This document shows, in pieces, positions 29,440 to 38,500 of a stretch of DNA of 64,000 nt. The translations under genes were made by a program, and so were the position numbers. Where the stretch lies: NCBI GenBank assembly GCA_011390275.1, contig JAABST010000010.1, positions 1-64,000 on the forward strand, read 5' to 3'. How positions within the stretch are numbered: position 1 is the stretch's first letter; each line of letters begins with the position of its first letter. Source of the stretch: Geitlerinema sp. S16 (GTDB lineage Bacteria > Cyanobacteriota > Cyanobacteriia > Cyanobacteriales > Geitlerinemataceae). A model generated the notes under the pieces. That model had not been told where the DNA came from. It did not search any database and was given only the letters and a program-made list of their open reading frames with translations.

Positions 29440-29999
29440 TCAGGGGCGCGGGCGAGGGGAAGGACACTGGCGACGTTGAAGCATCTCGAACAAGTCAGGA
29501 CGGACGCATGAATTCGCGAAAACCACGAGAGACCGTGAGCGAAGAGCCATGACCACCGTTTTATTTTGATGTTTTGCGTCAGTCCTGCAAGTGCGGTCAG
29601 GATATTCTACGTTGCTTCGATCAACTTAATAGTATGTCGAGTTTTTTGAGTGTTTGGTGAAATCGCGTAATCAAGACGGCGGGACTGATGCAGAAGTCCG
29701 CCTTCTAAACGAGCCGTCGCCGTTTTAGCTCTCTGGACAATCTGGAACTCGGATTTCTGGCTCACTGGCGTAAGTCCTAGGCGGCAAGATGAACACCATC
29801 AGACTTTAGGAGCGATCCGATCGCACAGATCCGATCGCACAGATCCGACCGTTTTGATCAGCAGAATGAAGCAGTTTATAGAGCGGCTAACCGCTCGGCC
29901 AAAGTTTTGACGCGCGTTTAAGCTAAAACAATGCCTTGTTTCAAGCTCACTTAGATCGATTCTGTTTAATTGGATTTCAACCCATTGAATGTGACAAAT
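29440..29999. other. Divergent intergenic region
   Basis: About 560 bases between the yvcK-like gene and the pentapeptide gene, with no supportable gene. It contains a 14-base tandem repeat GATCCGATCGCACA (2.5 copies, 29814-29850). It also has fragments resembling the CAGGACTTACGC ends of the element at 30605 (TGCGTCAGTCCTG near 29576-29588 and GCGTAAGTCCT near 29769). Confidence 0.5.
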
Positions 30000-30599
30000 A
30001 TGACATCGAATATGACCACAACCACTCGTTCTCTAACGTCCGCGATCGGTGCGATCGCGACGATCATCGCCCTCCCGCTGTCCGCTAGCGCTGCGCTGAT
30101 CGGCCATAACCTCGGCAAGCAAATGAGCAGCGACTTCGATGCGTTCAATCGAGGCGAAACCAATATTTGTCAATCCTGCGATTTTCGCGACTACCGTTTT
30201 CCGCCGACCCCGGAAGATGACGCGGAGTTCTATCACAACTCACGTTTACGCGGATCTACGTTCCAAGATGCCAGCCTCTCCGGACTTGACCTAACCGGCT
30301 CCTACTTTACCTGCGCGGCTCTACGCGACACAGACCTGAGCGAAGCCAATCTAACCAACACGGATTTCATCTACGCTGATCTGCGCGGCGCAAACCTTAG
30401 CGGTGCGAACCTCAGTAACGCCACCTTTCGCGGCGCACTGATCGACAGCACCACGGATCTCACCGACGTGACGATCAATGGCAACACGATCGCGCCGAAC
30501 TCCAACTTTGCCCAGCGCAATAGCGCCTCAATGGCCGATGTCGCCCCGATCGCCTTCGATAATCGACTCTTCTGCCCTGGACGCGGACGCGATCGTTAA
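30000..30599 (+). CDS. Secreted pentapeptide-repeat protein
   Basis: 199 residues from the ATG at 30000 (ATGs at 29970 and 30012 are alternatives). A signal peptide is visible (LTSAIGAIATIIALPLSASAALI). After a Cys-containing stretch (ICQSCDFRDY), about 90-150 form right-handed quadrilateral beta-helix units of the A(D/N)LXX type: LSGLDLTGSYF, DTDLSEANLTNTDFIYADLRGANLSGANLSNATF split over consecutive pentapeptides. The pair of cysteines may form a disulfide in the periplasm or thylakoid lumen, where many cyanobacterial pentapeptide proteins reside. Function unknown. Confidence 0.85.
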   Translation: MTSNMTTTTRSLTSAIGAIATIIALPLSASAALIGHNLGKQMSSDFDAFNRGETNICQSCDFRDYRFPPTPEDDAEFYHNSRLRGSTFQDASLSGLDLTGSYFTCAALRDTDLSEANLTNTDFIYADLRGANLSGANLSNATFRGALIDSTTDLTDVTINGNTIAPNSNFAQRNSASMADVAPIAFDNRLFCPGRGRDR

Positions 30600-30604
30600 T
30601 CTGT

Positions 30605-30697
30605 CAGGACTTACGCATTAATCGGCAAAATGCGCACGGTATCGTGGGCGCATTGCCATGACGCCCCTACGAATTCCGACATTTTGCGTAAGTCCTG
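30605..30697. mobile_element. 93-bp MITE-like element with 13-bp terminal inverted repeats
   Basis: Perfect ends CAGGACTTACGCA (30605-30617) and TGCGTAAGTCCTG (30685-30697), with no coding capacity. Elements with this end sequence are familiar in cyanobacterial genomes. It lies directly after the pentapeptide gene. Confidence 0.8.
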
Positions 30698-30708
30698 TCT
30701 GGGCGATT

Positions 30709-30751
30709 ATTGGGCTTTAGCGCCCGTTAAATGTGAGCGCTAAAGCCCAAT
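30709..30751. repeat. Perfect 15-bp hairpin
   Basis: ATTGGGCTTTAGCGC pairs with GCGCTAAAGCCCAAT across 13 bases. It lies between the convergent pentapeptide and membrane-protein genes. There is no U-tract, so it looks like a dispersed palindrome rather than a standard terminator. Confidence 0.75.
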
Positions 30752-30784
30752 CACAACCGAGAACAATCAACGAACAACCGGCTG

Positions 30785-31150
30785 TTATTCCAAATCAAAC
30801 GCCGCCGAACCACTTTGCACCATGAGTTTCAGCATCGATCCAAGCTGAAGCCACATTAATAGACCCGTCAGACCCACGATCGGCAGTGCTGCACCGTAGG
30901 CCATCCAGTTCGGAAAACCAAAGGTCGAAAGGCTCGATCCCATACAAATCGTCGAGAACAGGCAAATCCCGAAATAGCTCAGTTTGATTTGCGACGTTTT
31001 GTAGTTCACCTCGTCGGAATCGTCGGTCTTCCAGACTTCGAGGCGATATTCCAGCATGTCTTTGAAGATGATGCCTGAGACGATCGCAAAGAACGTACTC
31101 GCGAGAACGACGACGTATACGGGAGCAAGAACGAGAGGTTCTGGATTCAT
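30785..31150 (-). CDS. Small conserved membrane protein
   Basis: 121 residues with about three hydrophobic segments (VYVVVLASTFFAIVSGIIF, FGICLFSTICMGSSL, AALPIVGLTGLLMWLQLG) and a charged cytoplasmic loop (EYRLEVWKTDDSDEVNYK). It starts MNPEPLVLAP. I do not recognise a named family. It sits downstream of the bolA-grx pair, beyond a terminator. Confidence 0.65.
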   Translation of the reverse strand: MNPEPLVLAPVYVVVLASTFFAIVSGIIFKDMLEYRLEVWKTDDSDEVNYKTSQIKLSYFGICLFSTICMGSSLSTFGFPNWMAYGAALPIVGLTGLLMWLQLGSMLKLMVQSGSAAFDLE

Positions 31151-31195
31151 GCGGATGGGTAAGGGAAAAGGGTTGGTGTTACAAAGCTTAACAAT

Positions 31196-31249
31196 AAATC
31201 AAAAACAAGAGCGGGCGATCTTCTTAGAGATAGAGATCGCCCGCTCTTG
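31196..31249 (-). terminator. Terminator of the bolA-grx unit
   Basis: Perfect 15-bp stem CAAGAGCGGGCGATC/GATCGCCCGCTCTTG (31206-31220 with 31235-31249). Read on the minus strand it is followed by TTTTTGATTT. Confidence 0.82.
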
Positions 31250-31296
31250 GCTTGATTGGCTTTAATCCAGGTTTGATCTGGGTTTTAGCCGAGGAA

Positions 31297-31620
31297 TTAG
31301 GATGCGAGCGCGACTTCAAGCATTTGTTGCAGTTCGCCGTTGTTGTACATCTCGATCGCAATATCCGATCCGCCAACAAACTGACCATCCACATAAAGCT
31401 GTGGAATCGTCGGCCAGTTGGAATACTCCTTAATGCCTTGGCGCACGTCGGGATCAGACAGCACATCAAACGTCTCGAACGGAACGCCAAGCGTGCTGAG
31501 GATCTGCACCATGTTGTTCGAGAAGCCGCACTGGGGCATCAGCTTTGATCCTTTCATGAAGACAACAACTTTATTGTCGTTGACCAATTTGTCGAGTTTG
31601 GCTTGGAGTTCGGGGGTCAT
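31297..31620 (-). CDS. Monothiol glutaredoxin, Grx4/CGFS type
   Basis: 107 residues, usual length. The active site is CGFS in MPQCGFSNNM (about 30-34), with FMKG before it and the glutathione-binding WPTIPQLYVDGQFVGGSDI after it. CGFS glutaredoxins carry a [2Fe-2S] cluster shared between two monomers or with BolA and act in iron-sulfur trafficking and iron sensing. The bolA-family gene lies 111 bases upstream on the same strand, a classic functional pair. A terminator follows. Confidence 0.95.
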   Translation of the reverse strand: MTPELQAKLDKLVNDNKVVVFMKGSKLMPQCGFSNNMVQILSTLGVPFETFDVLSDPDVRQGIKEYSNWPTIPQLYVDGQFVGGSDIAIEMYNNGELQQMLEVALAS

Positions 31621-31731
31621 GATTCGAGTTGAATGGGTGGGTAGGGTTTAACGAAAGCAAAGAGGGGCAAAGGCGTCGAGACCTAGGCTCAAAACGCGAT
31701 CCGATGCTGGACGGCGATCGGTCAATCGATC

Positions 31732-31989
31732 CTAAACGCGGCTAGCCGTCTGCCACTTGTCGGGCGTGTAGGTTTTGAGCGCGAGCGCATGGATGGCTTC
31801 TGAGGCTAGCTCAGTTTTGAGCGCACCGTAAACGAGCTGATGCTGTTTAACTAAATTTAGCCCTTCAAATTGGGGCGAGACAACGATCGCTTCGAGGTGA
31901 TCGCCACCGCCCGTAAGGTCGCGGACTTCGACGTGAGTGGCGTCGAGTTCGCGATCGATTAATTGCTTGACCTGTTCTAGGCTAACCAT
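31732..31989 (-). CDS. BolA-family protein
   Basis: 85 residues from the ATG at 31989 ([11 protein letters not shown]); the frame is open to 32025, but this start has the family-like N-terminus. Motifs are [39 protein letters not shown] with the conserved RH/KQH region and His, and [10 protein letters not shown]. BolA proteins bind a [2Fe-2S] cluster jointly with CGFS glutaredoxin, whose gene is next. The pair is likely co-transcribed and involved in iron homeostasis. Confidence 0.93.
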   Translation of the reverse strand: MVSLEQVKQLIDRELDATHVEVRDLTGGGDHLEAIVVSPQFEGLNLVKQHQLVYGALKTELASEAIHALALKTYTPDKWQTASRV

Positions 31990-32316
31990 GTCTTCTCCTG
32001 AGTCGATCGGGGTGAATGTTTGCAACGCAGTGCCTCACATTCAACGGTAAAACATCAATAACGTTGAGCTTGACTGTCGCAGACCATTTTAGGTGAGTCT
32101 GGAGAGCTTCGGCGTAACCTTTGGCATTCTATGGGCATGGGATATCCGTACCGGCACTCAAGATCCTTTATTTTGGTGAAATCCACTATAATTCGATCAC
32201 ACCGATTTGAGTGATGTTCGATCGGTCGTTTTTTCCTTCAGTTTGTCTTTTCGTTTTGTCTTTTCGTTTGTTCGCTTCCGCCCAGATCCGACGACGCTTC
32301 AGCCGTCCGTAACATC

Positions 32317-33279
32317 GTGTTTACAACCGCTACCCGCCCCGCCTCTGCCCCGATCGCCCGTGACTTGTTCGCCGAAATCGACGAGCTGAAACGCGATCTC
32401 AACGCGATCGTGCTGGCGCACTACTACCAAGATGCCGACATCCAGGACGCCGCCGACTACATCGGTGATTCCCTCGGTCTCGCGCGTCAAGCCGCCGAAA
32501 CAAACGCAGACGTGATCGTCTTTGCCGGGGTTCACTTCATGGCGGAAACGGCGAAGATTCTCAATCCCGACAAGCTCGTTTTGTTGCCCGATCTCGATGC
32601 GGGCTGCTCGCTGGCCGATAGCTGCCCGCCGGACGAGTTCGCCCGGTTCAAAGCGCAGCATCCCGGCGCGATCGTGGTCTCCTACATCAACTGCACCGCC
32701 GCGATCAAAGCCTTGAGCGACGTGATTTGCACCAGCTCGAATGCGGTGGATCTCGTCAATCAGCTTCCCGTCGATCAGCCGATTATCTTCGCGCCCGATC
32801 GCAACCTTGGGCGCTATGTGATGGAACAAACCGGACGCGATTTAATCCTTTGGGATGGAAGCTGCATCGTCCACGAGATTTTCTCGGAGAAAAAGCTGGT
32901 GCAGCTCAAGGTGCAACATCCCGAAGCGGAGGTGTTGGCGCATCCGGAATGCGAGCCGCCGGTGTTGGCGCACGCCGATTTTATCGGTTCGACGACGGCA
33001 CTGCTCAAACGCGCTCAGGTGAGCGATCGTCAAGCGTTCATCGTCGCCACCGAACCGGGCATCATTCACCAAATGGAAAAAGCGATGCCCGATAAAACGT
33101 TTATTCCCGCACCGCCCGAGGGCAATTGCGCCTGTAACGAATGCCCGCACATGCGCTTAAATACGCTGGAAAAACTGCGTGATGCTATGGTCAACCGTCA
33201 GCCGGAAATCACGCTGGCAGAGGATATCCGGGTGGCGGCGTTGGCTCCGATTCAGAAAATGTTGGAGATGAGCTGCTAG
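32317..33279 (+). CDS. nadA: Quinolinate synthase
   Basis: 320 residues from a GTG at 32317. NadA condenses iminoaspartate with dihydroxyacetone phosphate to quinolinate in NAD synthesis, using a [4Fe-4S] cluster. Family motifs are [38 protein letters not shown], and cluster-ligand cysteines in [18 protein letters not shown] and [15 protein letters not shown]. The gene ends with TAG at 33277-33279, and the G of that stop is the first base of MITE copy 2. Confidence 0.96.
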   Translation: MFTTATRPASAPIARDLFAEIDELKRDLNAIVLAHYYQDADIQDAADYIGDSLGLARQAAETNADVIVFAGVHFMAETAKILNPDKLVLLPDLDAGCSLADSCPPDEFARFKAQHPGAIVVSYINCTAAIKALSDVICTSSNAVDLVNQLPVDQPIIFAPDRNLGRYVMEQTGRDLILWDGSCIVHEIFSEKKLVQLKVQHPEAEVLAHPECEPPVLAHADFIGSTTALLKRAQVSDRQAFIVATEPGIIHQMEKAMPDKTFIPAPPEGNCACNECPHMRLNTLEKLRDAMVNRQPEITLAEDIRVAALAPIQKMLEMSC

Positions 33280-33403
33280 GGGCTGTCATCAATTAAATTG
33301 CTAGCACTTATCCAGTCAAGGTTACAGCTCCTAGCTTTTTTGTTGAGTCGGGCGTTCAACAGCTTACCCGATAAGGGTTCTACGATTAATTGATGACACG
33401 CCC
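33279..33403. mobile_element. MITE copy 2, inserted at the nadA stop codon
   Basis: 125 bases, ends GGGGCTGTCATCAATTA / TAATTGATGACACGCCC, flanked by TA duplications (CTA before, TAG after). The TA and the first G of the element together supply the TAG stop of nadA. An internal hairpin TTGA/TTCAA lies around 33342-33359. Confidence 0.9.
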
Positions 33404-33422
33404 TAGGGTTGACAATTCATGA

Positions 33423-34454
33423 CTAATCCCAGTCTTTGATCGAGGAGATGGCATCGGTTGGGCTGGCTGAATTAGTTGAATTCGCTGAATTAGAACCGGT
33501 GGACGAGTCCGGGGCGGGCTTTGCTTCTGCTGCGATCGCCGATGTCGCCGACGATGTCGCCGCTGATGTCGTCACGGCCTCGGTTTTTGTCTCGTTCGCC
33601 GCTGGATCGGTGCGATCAGATTCACGGGTGGATTCACGGACGGATTCGCTGGCCGGGGCGGAGTTGGTTGGAGTCGAATCGGTCGGTTTTATGGTCGGTT
33701 CAGTGGGTTGCGAACGGTTGGTTTTAGGGCGACGTGGCGATCGTCCCTGACGTTGTCGAATGACTCCGAGGACAAAGCGACCTAAGACGATCGACCCCAG
33801 GACTGCACCCGCGCCCAACATCAACAGCGAGAGAATGAACCACACCCAGGAATCCACCACCGGGTTGTGTTGCATTTTTCCGGCTTGATCCGTGTCGTCG
33901 GCTTCGTCGGCGGCGGTCGCGGATGTATCGCTGCTGGCTGGCTCGTTTGATGTCGCCTCCGTCGTGGTGTCCGCGTCGTCCTGCGCGTCGCCCGGTCGTG
34001 CCGTCACGTCGTAGCTCAGTTCAAACGCCTCAAACGGCTCCGCTGCCGTCGCGCTGGGTGTGCCGCTGAGTTTGACCGCGTAAAGTCCCGCCTCGGGAAA
34101 TACAACCTCAGCGCTGGGAATATCGGTGTAGGTTTCCACGTCGATCGCCGTTAATTCCGGCGCTTCGATTGCCTTGGTTTCGTCTTGGGTATTGACGATC
34201 GACAGCGTGCAATCGCAGTCACTGAGCGGGATCGTCTCGCCGCCATCGCGAGTTAAGGCAAACCAAACCGTCGCGGGTTCGCCGGACTTGGGGTTGTGAT
34301 CCGGTTCGAGGTGAAAGGTTGCGCCAACATCGCCGTCGGTTTCGACGTTATGGGCGAAGCTGGCCGGGGTAACACCGGGAACCGCAACGATCGCGGCGCT
34401 GACAATGACCCATGAAAAACGACGACGGACAGACGAGCGAAGTGGATCGGACAT
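33423..34454 (-). CDS. Secreted single-TM protein with Ser/Thr-rich cytoplasmic tail
   Basis: 343 residues. A signal-like hydrophobic stretch (FSWVIVSAAIVAVPGVTPASFA) precedes AHNVETDGDVGATFHLEPDHNPKSGEP, a cyanobacterial domain with an immunoglobulin-like (FixH/YtkA-like) look, to about 150. Asp-Cys-Asp-Cys (DCDCTL) could be a disulfide or metal site. After an acidic linker comes a membrane helix (WVWFILSLLMLGAGAVLGSIVLG, about 200-225), a basic stop-transfer segment (RQRQGRSPRRPKTNR), then about 100 residues of Ser/Thr/Ala/Glu low complexity. Function unknown; the His and acidic residues after the signal suggest metal binding but do not prove it. Confidence 0.7.
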   Translation of the reverse strand: MSDPLRSSVRRRFSWVIVSAAIVAVPGVTPASFAHNVETDGDVGATFHLEPDHNPKSGEPATVWFALTRDGGETIPLSDCDCTLSIVNTQDETKAIEAPELTAIDVETYTDIPSAEVVFPEAGLYAVKLSGTPSATAAEPFEAFELSYDVTARPGDAQDDADTTTEATSNEPASSDTSATAADEADDTDQAGKMQHNPVVDSWVWFILSLLMLGAGAVLGSIVLGRFVLGVIRQRQGRSPRRPKTNRSQPTEPTIKPTDSTPTNSAPASESVRESTRESDRTDPAANETKTEAVTTSAATSSATSAIAAEAKPAPDSSTGSNSANSTNSASPTDAISSIKDWD

Positions 34455-34671
34455 GACTGAAGGGAATGATGGGCAATGGTTAGCGGCGTGTTAACGAAGA
34501 ATACAACTCTCTCAACCTTAGCGATCGAGAGTTTGTACTTTTGGCACGTTTAATCGTAATCAATCTGACCCGTTATCTGAATCGTTAACCGATTATTCCT
34601 GATCGTCGGCTCAAGCTGGTTCTAGCTCGGGTACAAGCGTTGCCGCTCTCACGCCGCTCCAGCGATGAACC

Positions 34672-35394
34672 CTAATCAATCAGCTCAAAGCTCGTCATGA
34701 CTCCCAGCTCGATCGTCACTTCTGGTACGCCGATGCCTCCATCGGGCGCATTGCACGAGGATGACACGGGCATATAACCATGGATCTCGATCATCGACAG
34801 GATCGATCCCACCCGCGCACCGACGGCACTCGCCATCGCGTCAATGCGCGATCGCGAGTCGGCGATCGCCTCTGCTCGTGCCTCCGTTTCAAGCGCGGTG
34901 AACTCTTCAATGCTGCACGTGCTGTAATTATTGGTGAAATAGAATGAGCCGTCGGCTTCGGTGAACTGACGGGTTGCATCCTCTAGTGCAACGAGTGACG
35001 CTTGATCGGGATTGCTAATCTCAAGCGTGACGTACATGTCATAGGGATTGAGATCGATCGTGATCTGATCCTGGGGAATGCCTTGGGCGACGAAAAAGGC
35101 CAAAATCTGATCGCGATCGGCGAGAGCAAAGTTACTGACGTCGGTGGTTTCGCTAGGGTCAGAATAGCCATAGGAATAGTCGTAGCGGCTGAAGGTGTAA
35201 TTCAGCGTGGCGGTATCCGCTGGAGCGGTCACGATGCCGCGCCCGTAGGTGGTCGCCATCGGCGTGTCGCCCATGTAAATCTGAGCGTGGCGATCGGCGT
35301 GGCGATCGGTGCTGTTGATCGGAGCGGCCTGGGTCGCGGGACTGATGGCACAGCTTAGGGAGGTGAGCAGCGAAGCAAGAAGTAGACGTTTCAT
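34672..35394 (-). CDS. Periplasmic SIMPL-domain (DUF541) protein
   Basis: 240 residues from the ATG at 35394 (MKRLLLASLLTSLSCAISPATQA, a signal peptide). The SIMPL domain covers about 45-240: TTYGRGIVTAPADTATLNYTF, then FFVAQGIPQDQITIDL and a final TIELGVMTSFEL strand. EARAEAIADSRSRIDAMASAVGARVG is the characteristic helix. SIMPL proteins are envelope proteins linked to stress tolerance; the molecular role is unclear. Two cysteines (Cys-Ser-Ile, Ser-Ser-Cys) may form a disulfide. Confidence 0.85.
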   Translation of the reverse strand: MKRLLLASLLTSLSCAISPATQAAPINSTDRHADRHAQIYMGDTPMATTYGRGIVTAPADTATLNYTFSRYDYSYGYSDPSETTDVSNFALADRDQILAFFVAQGIPQDQITIDLNPYDMYVTLEISNPDQASLVALEDATRQFTEADGSFYFTNNYSTCSIEEFTALETEARAEAIADSRSRIDAMASAVGARVGSILSMIEIHGYMPVSSSCNAPDGGIGVPEVTIELGVMTSFELID

Positions 35395-35525
35395 AACACG
35401 TACGGCACTCAAACAAAACGACAACAGAGAAACGCCCCTATGCTAACGATCGCATCGCCCGATTGGCGTTAAGTTATCTTGACTTTTGCGTTTGAGTTGA
35501 GTGAGACGGTGGGGATGGGATGTGC

Positions 35526-38500
35526 TTACGTTGCTGTGGACGGGGTGAGCAAATCTGATACGGTCGAGAGTAGCTCCGATTCGGAGTAGGGCTTCGTGAG
35601 GTAGGCGGACGCGCCGAGACTACTGGCAATTTGCCGATATTTTTGGCTGCTGTGGGACGTGAGCGTAATCACCGGAACGTTTCCCAGTTCGGGTTTTTGC
35701 CGGTAGGTTCCGAGAAATTCAAACCCATTCATACGCGGCATTTCCACATCACAAAGAATTAGCTCGATCGCGGGGGTTTGCTCCAGTTGCTCTAGGGCTT
35801 CGACGCCGTCCCGCGCTTGTACCACCTGGTAACCCGCCTTTTGCAAGGTGAGCGACAGGGTATGCCGCAGATTGATCGAGTCATCGACAATTAGAAGCAG
35901 ATGGGCATCGTCTTGCGATAGGCGGGGTTCGGACGGGCTAGAATCGAGGCTCGACGTCGGCGGTGTTTTGTTGAACGCCAGGGAGCTTGACGAGGTGGAT
36001 GGCACATTGGAGGGCAAATCACAGGCCGGGGCGTTGATCGCATAGGACGCGAAGCTCGAAACGGTGGGCGATGCCGATCGCATGGGCGTCAGGGCGCGAT
36101 CGATCATCTCGCCACCGTCGATCACCAGACACAGACGGCTATCGCTGAGAATGCTACAGCCATAGACATAGTTCGGCGGTGCGATCGCAGCACCCAGAGG
36201 ACGAATGACCAGTTCTTGCTCACCGATGATGTGATCGACCTCTAGACCCAGATATTTATTGTTGTGACGCAACAGCAAAATCGGTGCAGAGATATCGCGC
36301 GAAATTGACATCACGCCTTTGGTTGGTTCGGCAGTGCTAGAGACTAGCGAGGAGGTGTAGTGCATCAAGTCAGCGAGCTGGCGCACGGAAACCATGGTTT
36401 TTTCGTCCCCTTCGCCAATTTGCAGCACTTTGCTGTTCTCAAACAGGCGGGTTTGTCCCGGTAGGGGCATGACGATTTTTTCGATCGCATCGAGCAACAG
36501 CGCATAGGCCGATCCACCGGCTTGAACCACGAGCAGCTTGGCGATCGTCAGCGACAGCGGGATACGCAGCGAAAAAATCGTGCCGCCCCCGAGTTCGGAT
36601 TGGACAGAAATCGAACCCTTCAGATTTTGAATTTGCGTCCGCACCACATCGAGACCGACGCCACGTCCGGAGATTTCGCTCACCTTGGCAGCGGTGGAAA
36701 ATCCCGGCTCAAACAAAATATCGAGGCGATCGGAGGACACGAGGCGATCGGCTTGTTCCTGGGTTAAGAATTTTTTCTCGACGGCTTTGCGACGAATGTG
36801 ATCGACATTCAGGCCGCGCCCGTCGTCGCGCACTTCGATCGTCGTTTGTGTCCCTTGGTTATAGGCACGAATCTCGATCGTCCCCACCTCGGGTTTACCC
36901 AGGCTGCGGCGCGTATCGGCATCTTCGATCCCATGATCAAAAGCGTTACGAACTAGGTGCAGCAGCGGATCGTAAAGCCGTTGGGCAACACCCTGCTCGA
37001 TCGCCAGTTCGCCGCCGCTAATTTCCAGGTTGACCGTCTTGCCCTGAAGCCGCGAAAGCTGACGCAACACCAGCGTGAAGCGATCGAGGATTTCCTGAAG
37101 CGGCAACATCCGTACATCGACTAAATCGTCTTGCATGACCGAAAGCAGTTGTTTTTGTTTTTCCATAGCCTGACCCGACCCACGTACCAGACGGTTAACC
37201 TCACCGGTTTTTGCATCGAGTTCGAGGGCTTCCTGAAGCGCGGTTTTAATAGTCAAGTGAAGGTCGGCATACCCATCAAAATCAACGCCACCGAGCTGGG
37301 TCATGGTGAGCAGCTCATTACCCTGCGAGGCTTTGCCTTCGTAAGCTGCGCCCGCTCGCTCCATCAGACTCATGATCTGCTCCGACCATTCGAGCGCCTG
37401 CACCATCGTTTTGCTGTGCTGTTGAATCTGAACGCGCATCGTTTTCGTCGCCTCGAACAGATTTTCCTCGTCGAGCGCGAGCCGATTTTGCTCGATGAGC
37501 AGTTCACCTAATCGATGGTTCAGTCGTTCAATGCCTGCCAGGTCAACGCTGACCAGTTGCCGCGTTTCGGTGGTGGTTTTCTTGCGGTTTGGTGCGATCG
37601 CCTCGGTTTCTGGTGTTTCCGTTTCCGCAAACTCGCCGTGACTGATGTGAGGTTTGATCCGATCGCGAAATGGAGTGGCGGTCACGCTCGCCATCACGGT
37701 CGCCGAGGCCGCATCGTTAGAGGGAACGGCGACCGCATACAGCGTCGTTGGGCTGGGGTTTGAGTTGGTCGTCGGGATAGATTGGGGCGGTGGCGGCAGC
37801 GGTGGGAGAGATGCGACGGAGAGATGCGGAGAGAGATCACGAGGGTGTGCTGCTGATTCGGACTCTGTCGATATTTGCGGCGGTGTTTGTAGCAGAGTTT
37901 CGGAAACCGGGGTTGGAGTCGGGTCTGGCGGCGGAGTGACGGGCGGGATGCTGGGGTCTGATGCGATCGGCTCCGCAATTGACTGATTCTTCGACGGATC
38001 AATCGGCTCCGCGATCGACTCCTCACGGACGGACTCCGCACTAGGCGCGGGAGAGTCAACAGGAGGAAGTGGGATTTGTGGCAGTGGCGGAACCTGACGC
38101 GCTTCGGGACGCGAGGTTACGACATCTTGTGGGAGAACGTAAGCAACATCAGGTCTGCCGCGATCGAAATCGAAACTCGATCGTTCCGGCAATTCCCGTT
38201 GTTTCGGCGTCTCGTCTTCCGCAGGGCTGGGTTCAGTTGCGGGACTGACGACGATGTTGGATGGATCGGGGACAAAATCTTCGTCCTCGAGATCGTCATC
38301 TCCCCACACGGATTCGAGCAGTTCGGCATCATCAAGATCCGTCGGAATGGGCGGACGGGGTTGTAGCAGTTTTGCTACCGCTGGAGTTTCGAGCCACTGC
38401 CGATCGCGAGCCGGAACCGCAGGCAAGGTTTGATAGCGATCGCCGGTGTTTTGCGCCAGTTGACGCAGGGCGACGACAAAGAGAATGTCCTTAAAAGATT

